From NCBI GenBank assembly GCA_005784505.1, contig VCAZ01000001.1, positions 11,148,097 to 11,212,096 of the forward strand: DNA of 64,000 nt, read 5' to 3'. The DNA is from Bagarius yarrelli (Eukaryota; Chordata; Actinopteri; Siluriformes; Sisoridae). Positions 48,621-62,464 of the stretch are shown piece after piece. The translations under genes were made by a program, and so were the position numbers. Numbering within the stretch: position 1 is the stretch's first letter; the number at the start of each line of letters is the position of its first letter. The notes below the pieces were generated by a model. It did not search any database, had not been told where the DNA came from, and saw only the letters and a program-made list of their open reading frames with translations.

Positions 48621-50566
48621 ATATAAATTTATATTGTTTTAAAAAAAATAACGCAGTATAAAATGTGTAAAAGCAGTCTGTTAAAGTAACTTCCAGCAGA
48701 AAATAGTGAATTAACAGACGGTGTTCATTCATTCCTTCCTTAATGGGACGCTCTGATAGGGACACTCAAATCCTACGTTTATATAAATCAGTGTAATGAC
48801 TGACGTAGTCAAGTTTTCCCTTTATCAACATTGCTTCAGTGTTAAGTAGTAACACAACACTTACTTAATTGTTTCATTTTGTCATGTTATGTGTAGTTCT
48901 TGCATTAATTTAATAACAGAGAAAGAGTAATGATTGTTTAACAAAAAAGGAATAAAAGAAACTGCCTTTATTTACAGACGAATTGTTCATTAAATGAAAT
49001 TCTTTGGGTTGGAAAAGAATAAAAAAAATAAATTGGAACGTGCAGTCAAAATAAAATGATAAATGTCTGGGTGATGACGGTGTCCTGCTTTGCTTAAAGA
49101 TAAACAACACCACCAAGCTGTTAATGATTTTAATATAAACGTTAAAGCTGTCAGGTTTAACAGCTCTGGGAGTCGAATGAGAACAAACCGCAGGCTCCAG
49201 ACGGATGGGGAAAGATGGATAGATGAATAAGTTTTGTTATTACAAAGCATAATGGCAACAATAACATTTCTCCAACCACCGATTTAAGGAAGACATTATA
49301 AAGTCTTTCCTAAGGGGTATCGAGGGGGAAAAAAGGAAACAAAACCAAACTAAAGTACAAAGCAAAAAGATATTAAAATCGAAACAAAACACCAAAGAAA
49401 TGGCAAACCACTAAAACTAAATCAACACTAACAGAACACACAAAAGAGCAACAAACACCAAGGCAAAACACACAAAAACTTAGCATTTCACACAACAAAA
49501 TGGTAGAATTTCGTAATAATTGTTGAAATAAGCAGCAGGAAATCAATGTGTTGGTCTTTAATTTCATTGGTACATGTGTGACCCAAATTTCAGTACATTA
49601 GTAAAGGGTTTAGAACTTAAATAAAAGATACTGTGGCAAAACAGCTTATTACATCACAAATTATAAAAACTAAAGATAAAAGAACCCTTATTTTACATTC
49701 ATGTGGTGGTTTTGTTAGCAAGAATCTGCTGGCTTGTTGGTGTCCTGTTCTAAAACAACGCATTCAGTAGAACAATGTCGTCATATTATACAGCTGTTAG
49801 TAATACATACCCACTCGCTATACTACTCACACTTCATAAACTAAAGCATTTACACTGGTCTTTTGCGATGTTATAAAACCTAGCAGCGGTTTTCAGTCCG
49901 TGTTTATCATCTCTGCAACAGCGTGACTCGTTAAGCGAGAGGAGACGGTCAGAGGCTAAAAAGACAAGCTTTCCTAGAAATGCGAGAGCGTTCTACCGGT
50001 TCTGTTTGGCAGCTTCCTGAGTAACTTAATCTCAGCACTGCGGCGAGAAAAATCACAAGCCAACACCACTATCGCCGGAGAAAGACACTCGGCACTATGA
50101 CGTGAAGTGCTCGAAGAGGCAGTTTGCTCATTTTTAGTTTTTACCCAACAGAAATATATTTAAGAGAAAATGTATTGAAATATTCATGCAGATCAGCAAA
50201 GTACAAAATGCTTTAAATAGAAAATGGGCGAATAAAAAAAAAGAAAAAAAGAAAGAAGTGAAAGAAGAAGAGATCAGGAAGCTGATTTATGAGCCTATTA
50301 CAGGCCAGCGGGAATCTACCCATTAATCATTGGGATGGGTTTTCAGGAGTCAGGGAACTGCTGCTGGAATGGACTGAAGCACATTTTCCTGGCCAACATA
50401 AGACTGTTGATTTTCTTTCCTGTCAAACATATCAGACACACATGCTAGAAATGTGTTGATAAAATGTTATTTGATTAGATACAACATTATAATGTCACCT
50501 TTAAAACCAGGCCTTTTAACCGGGCCAGTTTTTATATTAAATCCCTTGTGTAACAGCCAAAAGATT

Positions 50567-50770
50567 AGGTAATGGTAGCTTAAAGGTGTGTGTTTTGGAT
50601 TGCTAACTGGAAGACTGGGGTTCGAATCCCATCACCAATAAGTTTACAACTGTTGGGCACGTTAGCAATGCCCTTAACCCCCAATTGCTCAGTTGTATAA
50701 AAGAGGTAATGTAAATGTAAGTCGCTCTGGATAAGAGCTTCTGCTGAATGCCATATATGTAAATGTAATA
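50567..50770 (+). repeat. tRNA-derived SINE, family A, complete
   Basis: Head GGTAATGGTAGCTTAAAGGT, perfect B box GGTTCGAATCC, body CAACTGTTGGGCACGTTAGC and CTTAACCCCCAATTGCTCAG, tail TAAGTCGCTCTGGATAAGAG and ATGTAAATGTAA. Confidence 0.9.
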
Positions 50771-50989
50771 GACTGAAAAGTATGACGACTATAAAATAAC
50801 TAATTCCAAATCACCCAAATCACCCAAACACCACATCACACAAAATACACACCATGCGTCTGCCTTTGCGGCTGCTGACAAATGTAACATGAATTTTTTT
50901 AAGATGCTATAAAATTAACATTCATTATAACATGCTGTTGGTACTTAACAAGGAACAAATAGTTAACACCCAGGTTCAACATTTTTTCT

Positions 50990-51095
50990 TGACAATATAT
51001 CTTATCTTACATTTTGATCTTTCTGTCATTTCCATTATGAATTTTAAAAGTTGCTTTGTGGCAAAGTCTCTTACTTAAAATGCTATACAAACATT
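50990..51095 (+). repeat. Retroelement 3' tail, second decayed copy
   Basis: AGTTGCTTTGTGGCAAAGTC and AAATGCTATACAAACATT correspond to the end of the repeat at 885-1070. Confidence 0.5.
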
Positions 51096-51099
51096 ATAC

Positions 51100-53430
51100 C
51101 GTCTGTACCGATTAATTGTCACACATAGCTGATTGGAACTTTAGTTTATTGCCAGAAATTGAGGTTTTCCCGTGTTTTTCACTAGAACACATTTTGTTAT
51201 AATGAAAAATATAATGAAAAAAGTGTAAGACTACACATGTAATTTACATAATATAATATAATTTTTTTGTCATTTCAGTGCTGTGGCCTTTGCGTAGATA
51301 TGACTGATGGATTGTGCCTGTTTATCTTATTGAACATAACATTGTTTTTAGAAAAACATCAACTGCAGTTTAATTTCTGTTCTGTTTATAAAGGCGAATT
51401 TACTATAAAAGAAAAAAGGAAATAATGCACTGCTCTTCATTACAGAGCTCACGTACAATCACTTTAGTATGACTACATTTTCTAAACACAGAGTCATCCT
51501 GATTAGCACTAGGCTTACTGCGATAGTTGCTGCTGACGGTGTTAAGCCGCAACACTGGTTAAGTCACGTGCCTATCGCAGCACCGCCACAACGTCCCACC
51601 GTTGTTTTGACACAGCGCACCTCGAGACGGTCACATCACATCATGTCACAGATCAGCCAATTGCCAATTGCCGCTAATTTGAATGCGCAAGTAAAATGCG
51701 CATAGGCATTTATAAGCTAATTAAAAATGAAGGAAAGCGAGGAAAACTCCATCGAACGACTGCCCCCCATGGTAATACTGGCATTATCGCTGTTGTCACG
51801 TCAATTACCCGGCAGGAAAATTTCATAACCATCACAACCTTATTTATTACGAATTTGTGGTAAAAGAAGCTGCTTTTTAAAAAGTGTTCTATATATAACA
51901 TTAATTCACAACGAAAGACCAGGATCTACTAAGAAGTATTTAAAAAGCATAACATTATGTAATATTAAGGTTTTGTATCCGTATCAATGCACAATAAACA
52001 AACCAAAAGTCCCTTGAGAGGAACCTCATCAGCGTGAAACGCAGTACAGGGATTATTAATTATAAAATGTGTGCTTTATGGTCAAATGCACTAGTGTATT
52101 AAAGATGGGACAGATAAATCCTAGCTTTTGTCAATCAGACAGGCCAAACACAAGGAAAGTGACTTTCACCGACATGTCAAACTTTTTTTGCACTTTTTTT
52201 GATTACTTTAGTCTGAAGAGAATGCGTCTTATGTTCACTGGGAGTTTCTATAGGAGTTTTATCTACAAAATTGTTAAATATATATTCAAGACACCAAGGA
52301 GAAACGAACTGGGTCACATCTTTCCAATTTAAGGGCTACCAATCTGAAAATGAGCCTGTTTTAGCCCAAGTGCATTTCCTTGACCTGGGTCACGAGCGTG
52401 ATTCTCTTTTAACAATGACAGTCCTCGCTTTATTAAGGTGACAGGACCAAGAAGCCTGTAAGCAGGTGCCTAAGGAGGTACCCGCAGACATCACAGGTTA
52501 AAAGGTTTTAAAAAAAAAAAAAAAACAACTCGCTGATCACAAACAGGAACATGTCTGGGTTTTACTATTGGCCTCCCACTGGGAATTGTTTAAATTGCAC
52601 TGCCCTTGCCTCACCATGACCTAGTTGTGAGGAAATATGTAATTGTCTACTCTGTTGGGAATTCGCCAGAAGAGGAGAAAGCCTGTCCACATGAATAAGC
52701 GTCTCAAGCTGAAACATCAGTCATGATTTGCTCTGCTAAGAAAAAAGGCCATCAATTACGTGACGTCAATTTAAGGGCAAGGACGAATACATAAGACTCA
52801 CTGAAGCTTAACTGAGGTCGGTGAATAGAAGTGCATTTACATTACTAAAAGTCAGAGTTTACAATTCCCTGCATGTCAGGGCATCATTTTTTACATGCAT
52901 CATACGAGCGCAGTGGTGGTGGCGGCGCCAGGCAGGCTGTACAACAGAATCCGGACATGAACCTGCTGTAGTTTAATCCTTCCACAGGAACCAGAGCTCC
53001 TGGTTCAGTGCTATTGAAGGGCTGTTTCACACGTCCCAGTACTAGACACTCTGCTTTTGCCCTTAGGCAAAATACAATCTCAAGTTGCGATAGGACATAT
53101 CTGTACCGCTAGGGAAGTTACATAAATCAATCTAAGGTTACTGAGATATATTCTAAAAAATACATTAAAAAATAAAATAACATCTGGTCAGTCAGCTTGA
53201 AGAAAAATGACTGTATAGTTTATAGGGGAAATAAATAAAATGTGCATTTATTACGTACATTTAAACAAGCTATAAGTAGAAGAATCATATCACACCATGT
53301 GTCAGCCACAAAGTAAAACGAATTAATTAATTGCCATTCCAATTAAAAGATTCGGTTGACTGTTAACATGGATGTTCCCTAAGCCAATCTGGAGTCTACG
53401 TCTGGTGGCGCTTTCAGTGTAAAACAATGG
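51100..53430. other. znf609: Intron 1 sequence without recognised genes
   Basis: No coding similarity was recognised. An A-run lies at 52510-52525. Confidence 0.45.
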
Positions 53431-53431
53431 A

Positions 53432-53500
53432 CAAGTGGTAGCTCAGATGTTTAGGAGTTGGACTGCTGAGCAGAAAATTGTGCGGTTGGAATTACTGGAA
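53432..53500 (+). repeat. SINE family A, head only
   Basis: ACAAGTGGTAGCTCAGATGT, GTTGGACTGCTGAGCAGAAA, then divergence. Confidence 0.7.
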
Positions 53501-54351
53501 TTTAGTGACATGAAATGAATTTTCCCCTCCACTTTTATTTTCCCCTTCACTCGGAAAACAACCTCAACTGGCGCTTCTTAACGCGATATTCTTATTTGAG
53601 ACGTAAGGAAGGAAAACCCCAGCAAACCCCATCTGCTGATTGATCTGTTACCACACTAATACCAGTGTAATCTAGAACTTGACATTTCCCTTTAGCTGAT
53701 ATCATGGGTGGAAGTTTAGCTAGTATTCAAAACAGACAACCTCCTTTTCCTGACAGTTCATGGTAGGTTGGTCAGCAGGATGAATTCCTGCTCCCAGCAT
53801 TGGCAGTGCATAAATAACGCATATCTTTGATTAAAATTGGGCTTATTGTAAAGCAGCAGCGTCAAGCTTTAGAATGATAAGAAATCCTTATTCAGAATCA
53901 GTCCAGGACGTTTTTCCAGGGACAAACACAGTGTATGGTTTAAAAAGATCTTTATATTCACTTCCTAACCCTTATAATTAGCAACGCTGGTTGAATTGGT
54001 ACATCTTTTTAGGTTCTTGGTGTTCGATTTCTTCTCTAGTACTAAAGTGAAACAAGTTTATGATTTACTAAGGGAAAAACAGATAATTAAAAAAGGCCTG
54101 TACATTCTACCAAAAACCAAGCGCAAGACAAAAGCAATTCAAACTGTTTACCGAAAAAAAAAACAAGGCAGCCGTACATATTGACCTTTTTTCAATGCCA
54201 AGCTACCAATGCTGAAAACTAGGAGCCATCTTGATTAAAGAAGTCACATTTAAGAGGGCAACAAAGAAAGGAAAATAAGCAGCTAAAATCATTTAGATTT
54301 ATGTTTTGCCTACAAATTTAATCCTGAAATTGAATTTACATCCCTTTTTTA

Positions 54352-54520
54352 CCTTTGGCATTGGCAGCTCCATTATCCAGAGCGACATTTAACTGAGCAG
54401 TTAAGGGTTAAAGTCTTCGATCAGGCACCCAGAGGTGGCAGTTTGGTGGTGCTGGGAATTGAACTCGGATCTTCCGATTGGCGGTCAAGCACCTTAGCCG
54501 CCGTGCTACCCCTTTCTCCC
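54352..54520 (-). repeat. tRNA-derived SINE, family A, inverted
   Basis: CCATTATCCAGAGCGACATT, GAGCAGTTAAGGGTTAAAG, GTGGTGCTGGGAATTGAACT, CTTCCGATTGGCGGTCAAGC and GCCGTGCTACCCCTT run in reverse family order. Confidence 0.87.
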
Positions 54521-54524
54521 CACT

Positions 54525-56095
54525 TAAACCCAGGCATAACTCTGACACATAAAAAAGAAATAAACACTTGACTTGCCAAAATTTACCAAATGAAATCGTG
54601 TGTCAGTGAAAAGCCTTTTTTTTTTTTTTTTTTTTTGCCTCAGCCATGCCTGCATAAAAATAAATAAATAATAACCCAGAAATAAAACCAAGCACCGGGG
54701 CTATTGAGTGGAAGGCTTTCAGCATCCTGCGGCTCAGGATCTGAGTGTTTCTGAGAAATGTTTTTCTGTTCCCGGGCTAAAGCGCTTTACGTATTAGACA
54801 GCAGGCTGTTTTACTGATGCTATAGTGACTATTCCACCACACTGCCAACAGTGCTCGTTAGATCATCAAGTACTTAAGAGGTTCTGCCATCCATAGGGAC
54901 ATATTTCACCATACAAATAGCACCAGGATTCAACCGTCAGCAGGACCGTCATCATTAGCACACATTCTGGGCCTCACTAATGATTTAAGGGATCTTTGAG
55001 GATTCTCGAATGTCATGTGGAGATTAACTGAGCTAAGTGATTGTATTGACTATAAAACATGGTGCACTGTAAAGGCCAGAAGACACTACCATTTTTTGCT
55101 TGATTAAATGTTACTTGTGTGAAAATACATTTTATCTAGAGAAGAAATCCGGGGTTTCCTTTCAGTCTGTAAGCATTACTTTAAAAATATCACACTTTCA
55201 GGGGACGTCTATTAATCTATTAAAATTGTCTGTCCTAGTTTTATTGGACCTGGTGTTTCCATGAATGTACAAGTACTCGACTGTAAGAATGAGCAACGAG
55301 TCCTGGGACAGAAAAAAATCTTAAAAGATTTCTTCACTCTGTAATCAAAAAGCATCAGCAGTTGAATACACATTACACTACTGCTAAATTATTAGACACC
55401 GAGAGCTAAAAAAGGGAATAACCACTAATCCATTTTCGCACAAGGTTATTACACAACCTGACAGCAGGGCATTATTCATTTCCACATAACCTGTAATGAC
55501 TCCAGCTAAAGAAATGATAACGCTCACGCAACCAAACGGATTAGATGATGAAGAAAGAAACCCAGAGATGTTGATTACATAAGTACAATTATATATACAG
55601 AAATACACTCTATAAATTGAGATAAAGTTCAACTCCAACCTTGACCTTTAACTTCACAGTTGATTGGGAAACTGTTTTAAAGAAGGCTAGTCTTAGTTTA
55701 TGGTGTTATTAGTCATCTGGAAGGTTTTAAACACTGGGCAACCCAGTCATTCTACAAGACTCTTATATAAATAAACTAGTTAAATAAACTGCAACGCCAG
55801 GATTTATGCTATATAAAATGGTATAAATACTGACATTACAGTACATTACTGACAGGTTATAAGGTGATAATGCTATACTCTTTATAACACTGCTACCAAT
55901 ATTTCAGCTTTACATATGTCAAGTGTTGTTATGCCACTTGTAATTTCACCATGTTTGCCTTGGTGAAAGAAAAGGAATTGTGGATACACCCGTGTAAGGA
56001 ACCTGAACTGAATGTTTGTTTTAACAGTCGAGTTGTTTTCAATTGACTTTCAGCTCTGATACGCATAGCTTATTCCAGCCAGGTATTAAAACTGT
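54525..56095. other. znf609: Intron 1 sequence without recognised genes
   Basis: A T-run lies at 54618-54636. Nothing else was recognised. Confidence 0.45.
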
Positions 56096-56097
56096 AG

Positions 56098-56280
56098 GGG
56101 GAAAGTGGTAGCTAAGTGGGTATTGTGTTGGAATGCTAATTGGAGGACCGGGGTTTAATTCCCAGCTTTATCAAGCTACCACTGCTGGTCCCCTAAGCAA
56201 GATCCTTAACCCCCAATTGCTCAGTTGTATAAAGTAAGCCGCTCTGAATAAAGGCGTCTGGCAAATGCTGCAAGTGTGAA
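56098..56280 (+). repeat. tRNA-derived SINE, family A, nearly complete
   Basis: GGGGGAAAGTGGTAGCTAAG, TTGGAATGCTAATTGGAGGA, GGGGTTTAATTCCCAG, AAGCTACCACTGCTGGTCCC, CTTAACCCCCAATTGCTCAG and GCCGCTCTGAATAAAGGCGT. Confidence 0.9.
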
Positions 56281-56284
56281 ATGG

Positions 56285-59150
56285 TTTGATTAGGATACAA
56301 TATTAAGCGCTACAGTTAACCATGTCATCATTAATTGAATAAAAAAAAATTAAAGCAACACATCATGCGCGTCATCTCCCCTTTATCGTTCGAAAGTTAG
56401 AGTTAAAACCCTTGCTTTTTTGTAGCTAATCAACACGAGGTTCATCGCCATCTTACTCAGTCAATACGCGCCCGGCGGCGTAATTCCGACTTTCCAACTA
56501 GTAAATAATTGAGATAACATTTGAATACACGGACGTTGTGTGACAACACGCCAATAACATGGAAATAACTGTCCGTTACAATGAGTTTCAGCAAATCACA
56601 AGCTTTAAAATCACTTTGAATCATTTTTGCATGGATTTTTACATTTGGAGAAATTTCCAAAACTTCTTAGAACACAAGACATGTCATCAGTTAAAGATGA
56701 AATGAAAGAACTGTGAAGCGCTTGTCAGCAAAACTGAGCCGGGATCCAGCCTTCAGCCAGTCCCAAATCTAAAAAGGATGAAAACGGTTGTTCCTGTAGA
56801 GGCGAAGTGCTCATATAAGCGATGTCTAAGCCTGAAGCAACACATAAGAAGCAACGTGTTAGCAGTTTATACTTAGACCATAAAGCACCTGGTCACAGCT
56901 TTCCAAGCCTAGTGATTTAGTAGCACATGAATGATGTGTTTATATGAACTGTTTGCTCTTGCCAAAATATCTGATGTAAATTAATTTGCTTGATTAGCTC
57001 TGGATTTCTTATGGTGTCTTGCAAATGTCTATCCACGAGTCAAAACACAGAAACGTCGACAAGGCACATTGCAAAAAATAGCAACATTTGACAGAGGAAA
57101 TTTTATCAGTGGTTAAAATCCCTATAAAGCAGGCCTGTCTACCCTGTATGACCACATCTAAGGCATAAGAGGGGAAATAAATATTACTACCTTTTTACAA
57201 CACCCGCTAACGGTGTAAAAAATGTGTCTTATTGCTGGGAAAAGAGCTTGTACGTGTTTAGCAGCAATTGCCATAACCAAATGTTTCCAGTGATTATAGA
57301 CTTTCTAAGAGGTGGGAATTTGGGCTTATTTCTCCATAAAGAAAACCATTTATTTCAGGCTTTAAAAAACCCTTTTCAATCCAAAAAAAACTCTTTCTTG
57401 CCCTGTTCAACTGGGACGTCTATGATTCTCAAATTGTTTGGTAGCAAAGGAGAGATCCAAGGAGCCAGAAAAACACATCAGTTACAGTGCGAGCCGTTTT
57501 CGTGGTCAATATATTTGGCATGTTTGGCTTTTTTCTGTTACCGTACACTTAAAGGTAGACCTTTCATCAGCGTCAATGCCTAATGGTAGCAGTAGCGAGC
57601 CAGTCAGTCTCAAAAGAGGAGCACAATCTTCCACCTCCTTCCTCCATTGCACCAAAATCCACTTGGGTGCCGGCCAGATAGCAGCAGGATAACAAAATGT
57701 CCGTGTGAGCACGAGTGACTTAGCAGACCTTATCCTCGCATCACCTTGCTGCACTCAACAGAGGAACAGAAATCTGCACCAGGCAATTTATCTTCTGGAA
57801 GCTTCCAAGAGGCTAAATACGAGCTCCTAATGCCACTGTATGCCAAAACAAGTTAATTGACCCTTCAAAATCTGGGAACTGACTGTTACGAATGTTCTCT
57901 GCTTCCAGTGTTTAATACACTAACAAAGGCTCTTTTTCAAACCAGTGAATAAATGTTTTCTAATATTCAGACTGCCTTGAATACAGAGTGCTCCAGAATT
58001 AACAACATCGCTCATGAACTCGAACAAACCACTAAACAGAATGAACATTACACACAATATAAATATTTAAAACCGCATGTTTAAATAATAAAAGTGCCAT
58101 AACATATCCAATCGTACCTTCTATATAATATCAAAAGATTCAATAAAATATATGTGTAAAGGGTTACTTTCTACTACAACTACTAGGCCCAAATATGTTC
58201 CAGCTTGACAATACCACAAAGTGCACAAAGCAAGCGCCAATAATTAGAAAACTATTGGCACCCTGGACCTCCTCACTTAAGATCAGTACCTGACATTACT
58301 TATGATCTTAAAGCTGAATAAACACAAATCCCCACAAGTCGTCACACTCCAAAATACGCCATAAAAGCTGGTCCAAAAAAGTGGCGTCTCATAGCACCAA
58401 AAAAACCCAACTAAATCTGGAAGGAGATGTACAACACGTATTATTTTTTATTGTATTTTATAGGGGTTTACATGCTTTTGGCCGTATATTGTACCAGCAT
58501 TTGTTTGTTTTAAATGAATGTTTTTAAAAGGGCATTCGATTTTCATTAACCTTCAACCAGTATAAAAGGTAATTATTTATATTACATATTAATATGTAAA
58601 TGTAAAATTACATGCCAAATAATTATGTATAAAAGGGTTTTGGTCACCTGTTATCATTGGAACCCGCAAAATATTTCACACAAATGAGATGCATATAAAC
58701 TCGCATTCGCCGCTCGATAATTACAATGATCATGTGATTGATTGCCAGTGACTTCTACTTGTAAAGGAGAAGAAAGGAATATTGCATTAGCAGTCAGTTT
58801 GTGTACAGGTTTGCTCGGTCACAGAAACTCTTAATACTGGCATGCTGTCATTTTCTGTGCACTTAGTGAACAATGACAGAAACTATTCGTGTCCAACAGC
58901 AATCGGACCGAATGTTGTAATAAATCAAGGGTAACGTGAAGTGATCTATTGTTGGTCTTTAGAAATAAATAATTGCTGATTTGACTACCTGAAAATATAT
59001 ATATATATCTCCTGAACATGGCCGCTGGAACTCTTGCAGAATCACATGCTGTAATGCTGATTTCCTTTTCGCAATGATACATGGTGACACTTTCACAACT
59101 GAACTCAAACAGCAAGTTTATCACCAACTATTTAGATCCGTCAGTGGCTA
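56285..59150. other. znf609: Intron 1 sequence without recognised genes
   Basis: The 119-codon ORF at 57224-57583 has no recognised domain. The rest looks like ordinary intron. Confidence 0.45.
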
Positions 59151-59154
59151 TAAG

Positions 59155-59860
59155 GCTTTATGGCCACATTACGGCACACCTTTATGGATTATCTAGTGCA
59201 ATTTCAAAGAGCTCATACATCATGTTTTTGCTATGCTGATGACATTCCTTCTTTCCTTTACTTCCCCAGACATCAATGTCTCTGCCAAAATTCTAAATTG
59301 TCTGGCAGACATCTTGACACATCACATCAGCATAAATACCAGTAAGACTAAGGTGTAAATCTCTGGAGATACAACTCCATGTCAAAATCTTGTGATCACC
59401 CAGAAGAACGGTAGCCATTTACATGCTTGTTTAGTCCTTCAGCCCTCTCAAGGTTAAACTACCGCAACGCTCTCCTTGCAGATTTTCCTCCGTGTGCCAT
59501 TCACCCTTGAAGCCGATCAATGTTTTAACTTTCAAGCCACTGATGAGTTCGCTCTTAGAGACTTGCTTGCCTAGGAATCTAAAAACAGACCCCACCTACC
59601 TAAGGGCTTTTTTTTTTTTTTTTTTTTAAACCTCGTTCTGCACCACATTCCCTTTCAAGCCTCTACAACAGCTCATCTGTATCCACCAACTCCCATGATA
59701 CAAAGAAGACAGGCATCAATTCTTTTTTTCTTGCCTGGCAACCAGGTGTAGGACTGAACTTCCCTTGAGTCACTAAATATTACAGACCGAAGATCTACCC
59801 TTTGTGGTAAACAAATTGTTTTTTTAGTTGCACCAGGTTGTTGCAAAAGCTCTTCCAGAA
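59155..59860 (+). pseudogene. LINE (L2/Rex1-like) reverse transcriptase relic
   Basis: The frame beginning at 59160 gives CFCYADDIPSFLYFP, with the reverse transcriptase YADD box at 59232-59243. After a frame shift the sequence reads ILNCLADIL, then SRLNYRNALLADFP near 59450-59490. That order (CYADD, ACLADI, SRLDYCNALLAGLP) is characteristic of L2/Rex1-type fish LINEs. Frame shifts, stops and an internal T-run (about 59608-59627) show it is dead. The right boundary is approximate. Confidence 0.75.
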
Positions 59861-59864
59861 AAAT

Positions 59865-60900
59865 GAATTTAGCCCAATAGAGTTAGACCCTAGCATATTG
59901 TATCTGGCATGAAAATGTGTTTTTGATAGAGGCTACAAAGTGCTTCTGGATATCACTAAACCAATTACTATAACTACAGGAGATAACATACAGTTTTTGG
60001 AAGGTTCTTAAGTGGTGTCTAGTGTCTATCCGGAATAATCGAGTAACACACTTTTATTGTATTATTCTGCTAAACAATAAATAAAATGTTACTGTAAAAT
60101 AAACACAAACTAGCAAAAGAGTGTAGCTCTAAATGCCCATACATCTTTGCAAGAGGGGCTTTTTACAGATCAGCCTGGGCATTTAATCAAAGTCACTAAA
60201 TTACGGAATGGAATCACAGGCTTGATCTGTGCAATAAAGCGTAAACACACTACATATTTTATTAAATTTGGCTCCTCGTGTCACTTTTAAAGACAACCAG
60301 TTTTTATTGCTCTCATCAGTGTGTAAGGATCAGGAAAAAAGGGAACAAATATCACTTTTAAGATGTTGACTAAAAAAATGACTATTTTAACACCAGTCTA
60401 CGCACAATTTCTATACATCAGTGTTGCACATTAGATATTGCTGTTCATTCGACATTATTATTATCTGGCTTGTTTATGAACCTGCACAAACACGGGCATA
60501 GAGAAAATATCTTAATGAAATCCTAAGTGATCATAATTAGGTCGAATGTAATTATCATTTTAATAGATTAGCAAGCACAAGCTTGTTATTTCTATTAAAT
60601 TTGAGCATTCAATGGAAAACAGACACTGTGTATTTTACAGCCCACATTTTGGGACACTAAGCAGACATTATTACTTAATTAACTGCCGTAATTTGATGCT
60701 TAGGACGTTAAGAGTAAGCAGACTTGAACTAGTCAAGGTTTTACAAAGAAATGATGGTAGGTCTCAACTAAGTTACGGCTTAATTGGGTTGTATACCAAA
60801 AAAGAGAAAGAAAATGAATCTCACGTGTGGCACAGTGTTTGGCAAAACGGCTTAACTTTCGCCCCATCATTAGTAGTAGTGTAAGAAGAAAAACTTAAAT
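59865..60900. other. znf609: Intron 1 sequence without recognised genes
   Basis: AT-rich. The 90-codon ORF at 60612-60884 is unrecognised. Confidence 0.45.
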
Positions 60901-60904
60901 GTCA

Positions 60905-61133
60905 CCCTCGGTGGCAGGGTGTCCAAGAACGCTAGGGGTTCAAGCCCCACCACCAGCAAGACAACCACTGTTGGGTCCTTGAGCAAGACCCTTAACACTT
61001 CCTGCTCCAGGGGCGCTGTATTATAGCTGACCCTGCGCTCTGACCCCCAACCTACTAAGATGGGATATGCGAAAAACACTGCATTTCATTGGCTCTGTAC
61101 ACGTACCTTGCACAATGGCAATGAAGTTGAATT
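60905..61133 (+). repeat. tRNA-derived SINE, family B
   Basis: Head with GGTTCAAGCCCC, then ACAACCACTGTTGGGTCCTT, CTGCTCCAGGGGCGCTGTA, TTATAGCTGACCCTGCGCTC, GATGGGATATGCGAAAAAC and a tail GCAATGAAGTTGAATTTC. It is the fuller partner of the copy at 1553-1760. Confidence 0.88.
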
Positions 61134-61139
61134 TCTTTT

Positions 61140-62430
61140 TTAACCAATCATGGGCTACGTCGGCAAAAGAAGAAGCAGAGTTTAGTTATGTTAAACTTAA
61201 GAAAGTTAACGTGATAAGGGAAAGATATTTAGCAAGTAAGAACCAGCAAATGACCAAGTATTTATTTTAAGTAACACTGACGGTGGATTTAAAGCGTAGC
61301 CCTAAAATACACTCCGGGATGGGATGCCAGTCTCACACCACGATTTATACGTGGGGCAATTTTGACCAGCCGTTCTATCTACTATAGTATAGTATATGTT
61401 TAGAAGCAAAAAGGAGGACCCAGATGAATGAATATGCACACACAGATGCAAGAAGCAACAGTGGGACTGACTGAACAACCAAGGTTGTACTGACAATTAC
61501 ACACACACACAAAAAACACTCAACACAATAGGAAAATCCCTGAAATTATTAGCACAATACACCAACCGAGCAAAACCAAATGTGCCCAATGACCTATAAA
61601 CATTTACATTTAACACTGAAGGTTAGAAATCCTTTCATATGATTCAATAAATTGATAAAAAAAAAAAAGAGAGATGATGTGGTAAAATGTCACTAGTACA
61701 GATCATCAGCTAGGGGTTGGAAGAAATATATATTAATGTATTAGACAAAAGTGAGACAATTCATTTAAGCAGCTATTATTAGTGCAGACAATTGTGTTTT
61801 TGTCCGTGTTCCCTGGGGGGCTTTGTGAGAGATGAGGCTTTGCACTCGGGCTCTTGTTAGCTCGCCTGACTCTATAGCAGGACACGCTAGTTAGCTGGCT
61901 AAGCTTAGTGAACACAGGTAGCCTTTAAGTGACTGGGGGTCATTTTTATTTTTGTAAGAAAAGAAAATAAAGCAGCAGAAGTTGTTAATTTAAGATGGGA
62001 GGGGATTTTGTGGTAAAGAAAAACGCGGACTTAGTGGAAGCAGGTGGAGGGGAAGGTTTCTTTTTTTTTCCCGCTGCAAATCACTAAAGAGCTAAACTGA
62101 CTAGACAGACATGCAGTCTAATAGAGCGGTGTGTGAAAATCTAGCTGCTAGCTGGCTAATACACTTATACAGAAATGTGACAAAGCGAAGGGCACAGCGT
62201 TAGAAACAGTCCTGGGCTCGATTACAGAAGAAAAAAAGGGAGTTCTAAGGAAGTTCTAAGGATCTGGACAACAATATGGACACCCAGTAGAACCCCGTTT
62301 CTCGTCCCCACTGCAGCCAGTTAACACATAACCCCTAAACACACAGGCAATGACATTAAAGACATCCAACAAATAGCACAAGTCAAAACAAGTCAAGCTG
62401 TTCGACATGTGGTTTATTTTTTTTTTTTTC
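61140..62430. other. znf609: Intron 1 proximal part
   Basis: No gene was recognised. Words built from GCTAGC/GTTAGC cluster at 61855-61905, 62140-62160 and 62578-62640, close to the candidate promoter. Confidence 0.45.
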
Positions 62431-62436
62431 TTTCCT

Positions 62437-62464
62437 CTGTGTGTGTGTGTGTGTGTGTGTGTGT
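62437..62464 (+). repeat. (GT)n microsatellite
   Basis: A pure GT run of about 28 bp. Confidence 0.97.

Noticed and set aside
57224..57583. 119-codon plus-strand ORF
   Set aside because: No recognisable family; overlapping ORFs in other frames are of similar length, suggesting chance.
58200..58275. Possible shared repeat word ATTGGCACCCT here and at 42137-42150
   Set aside because: Only the short word is common; no element boundaries were visible.
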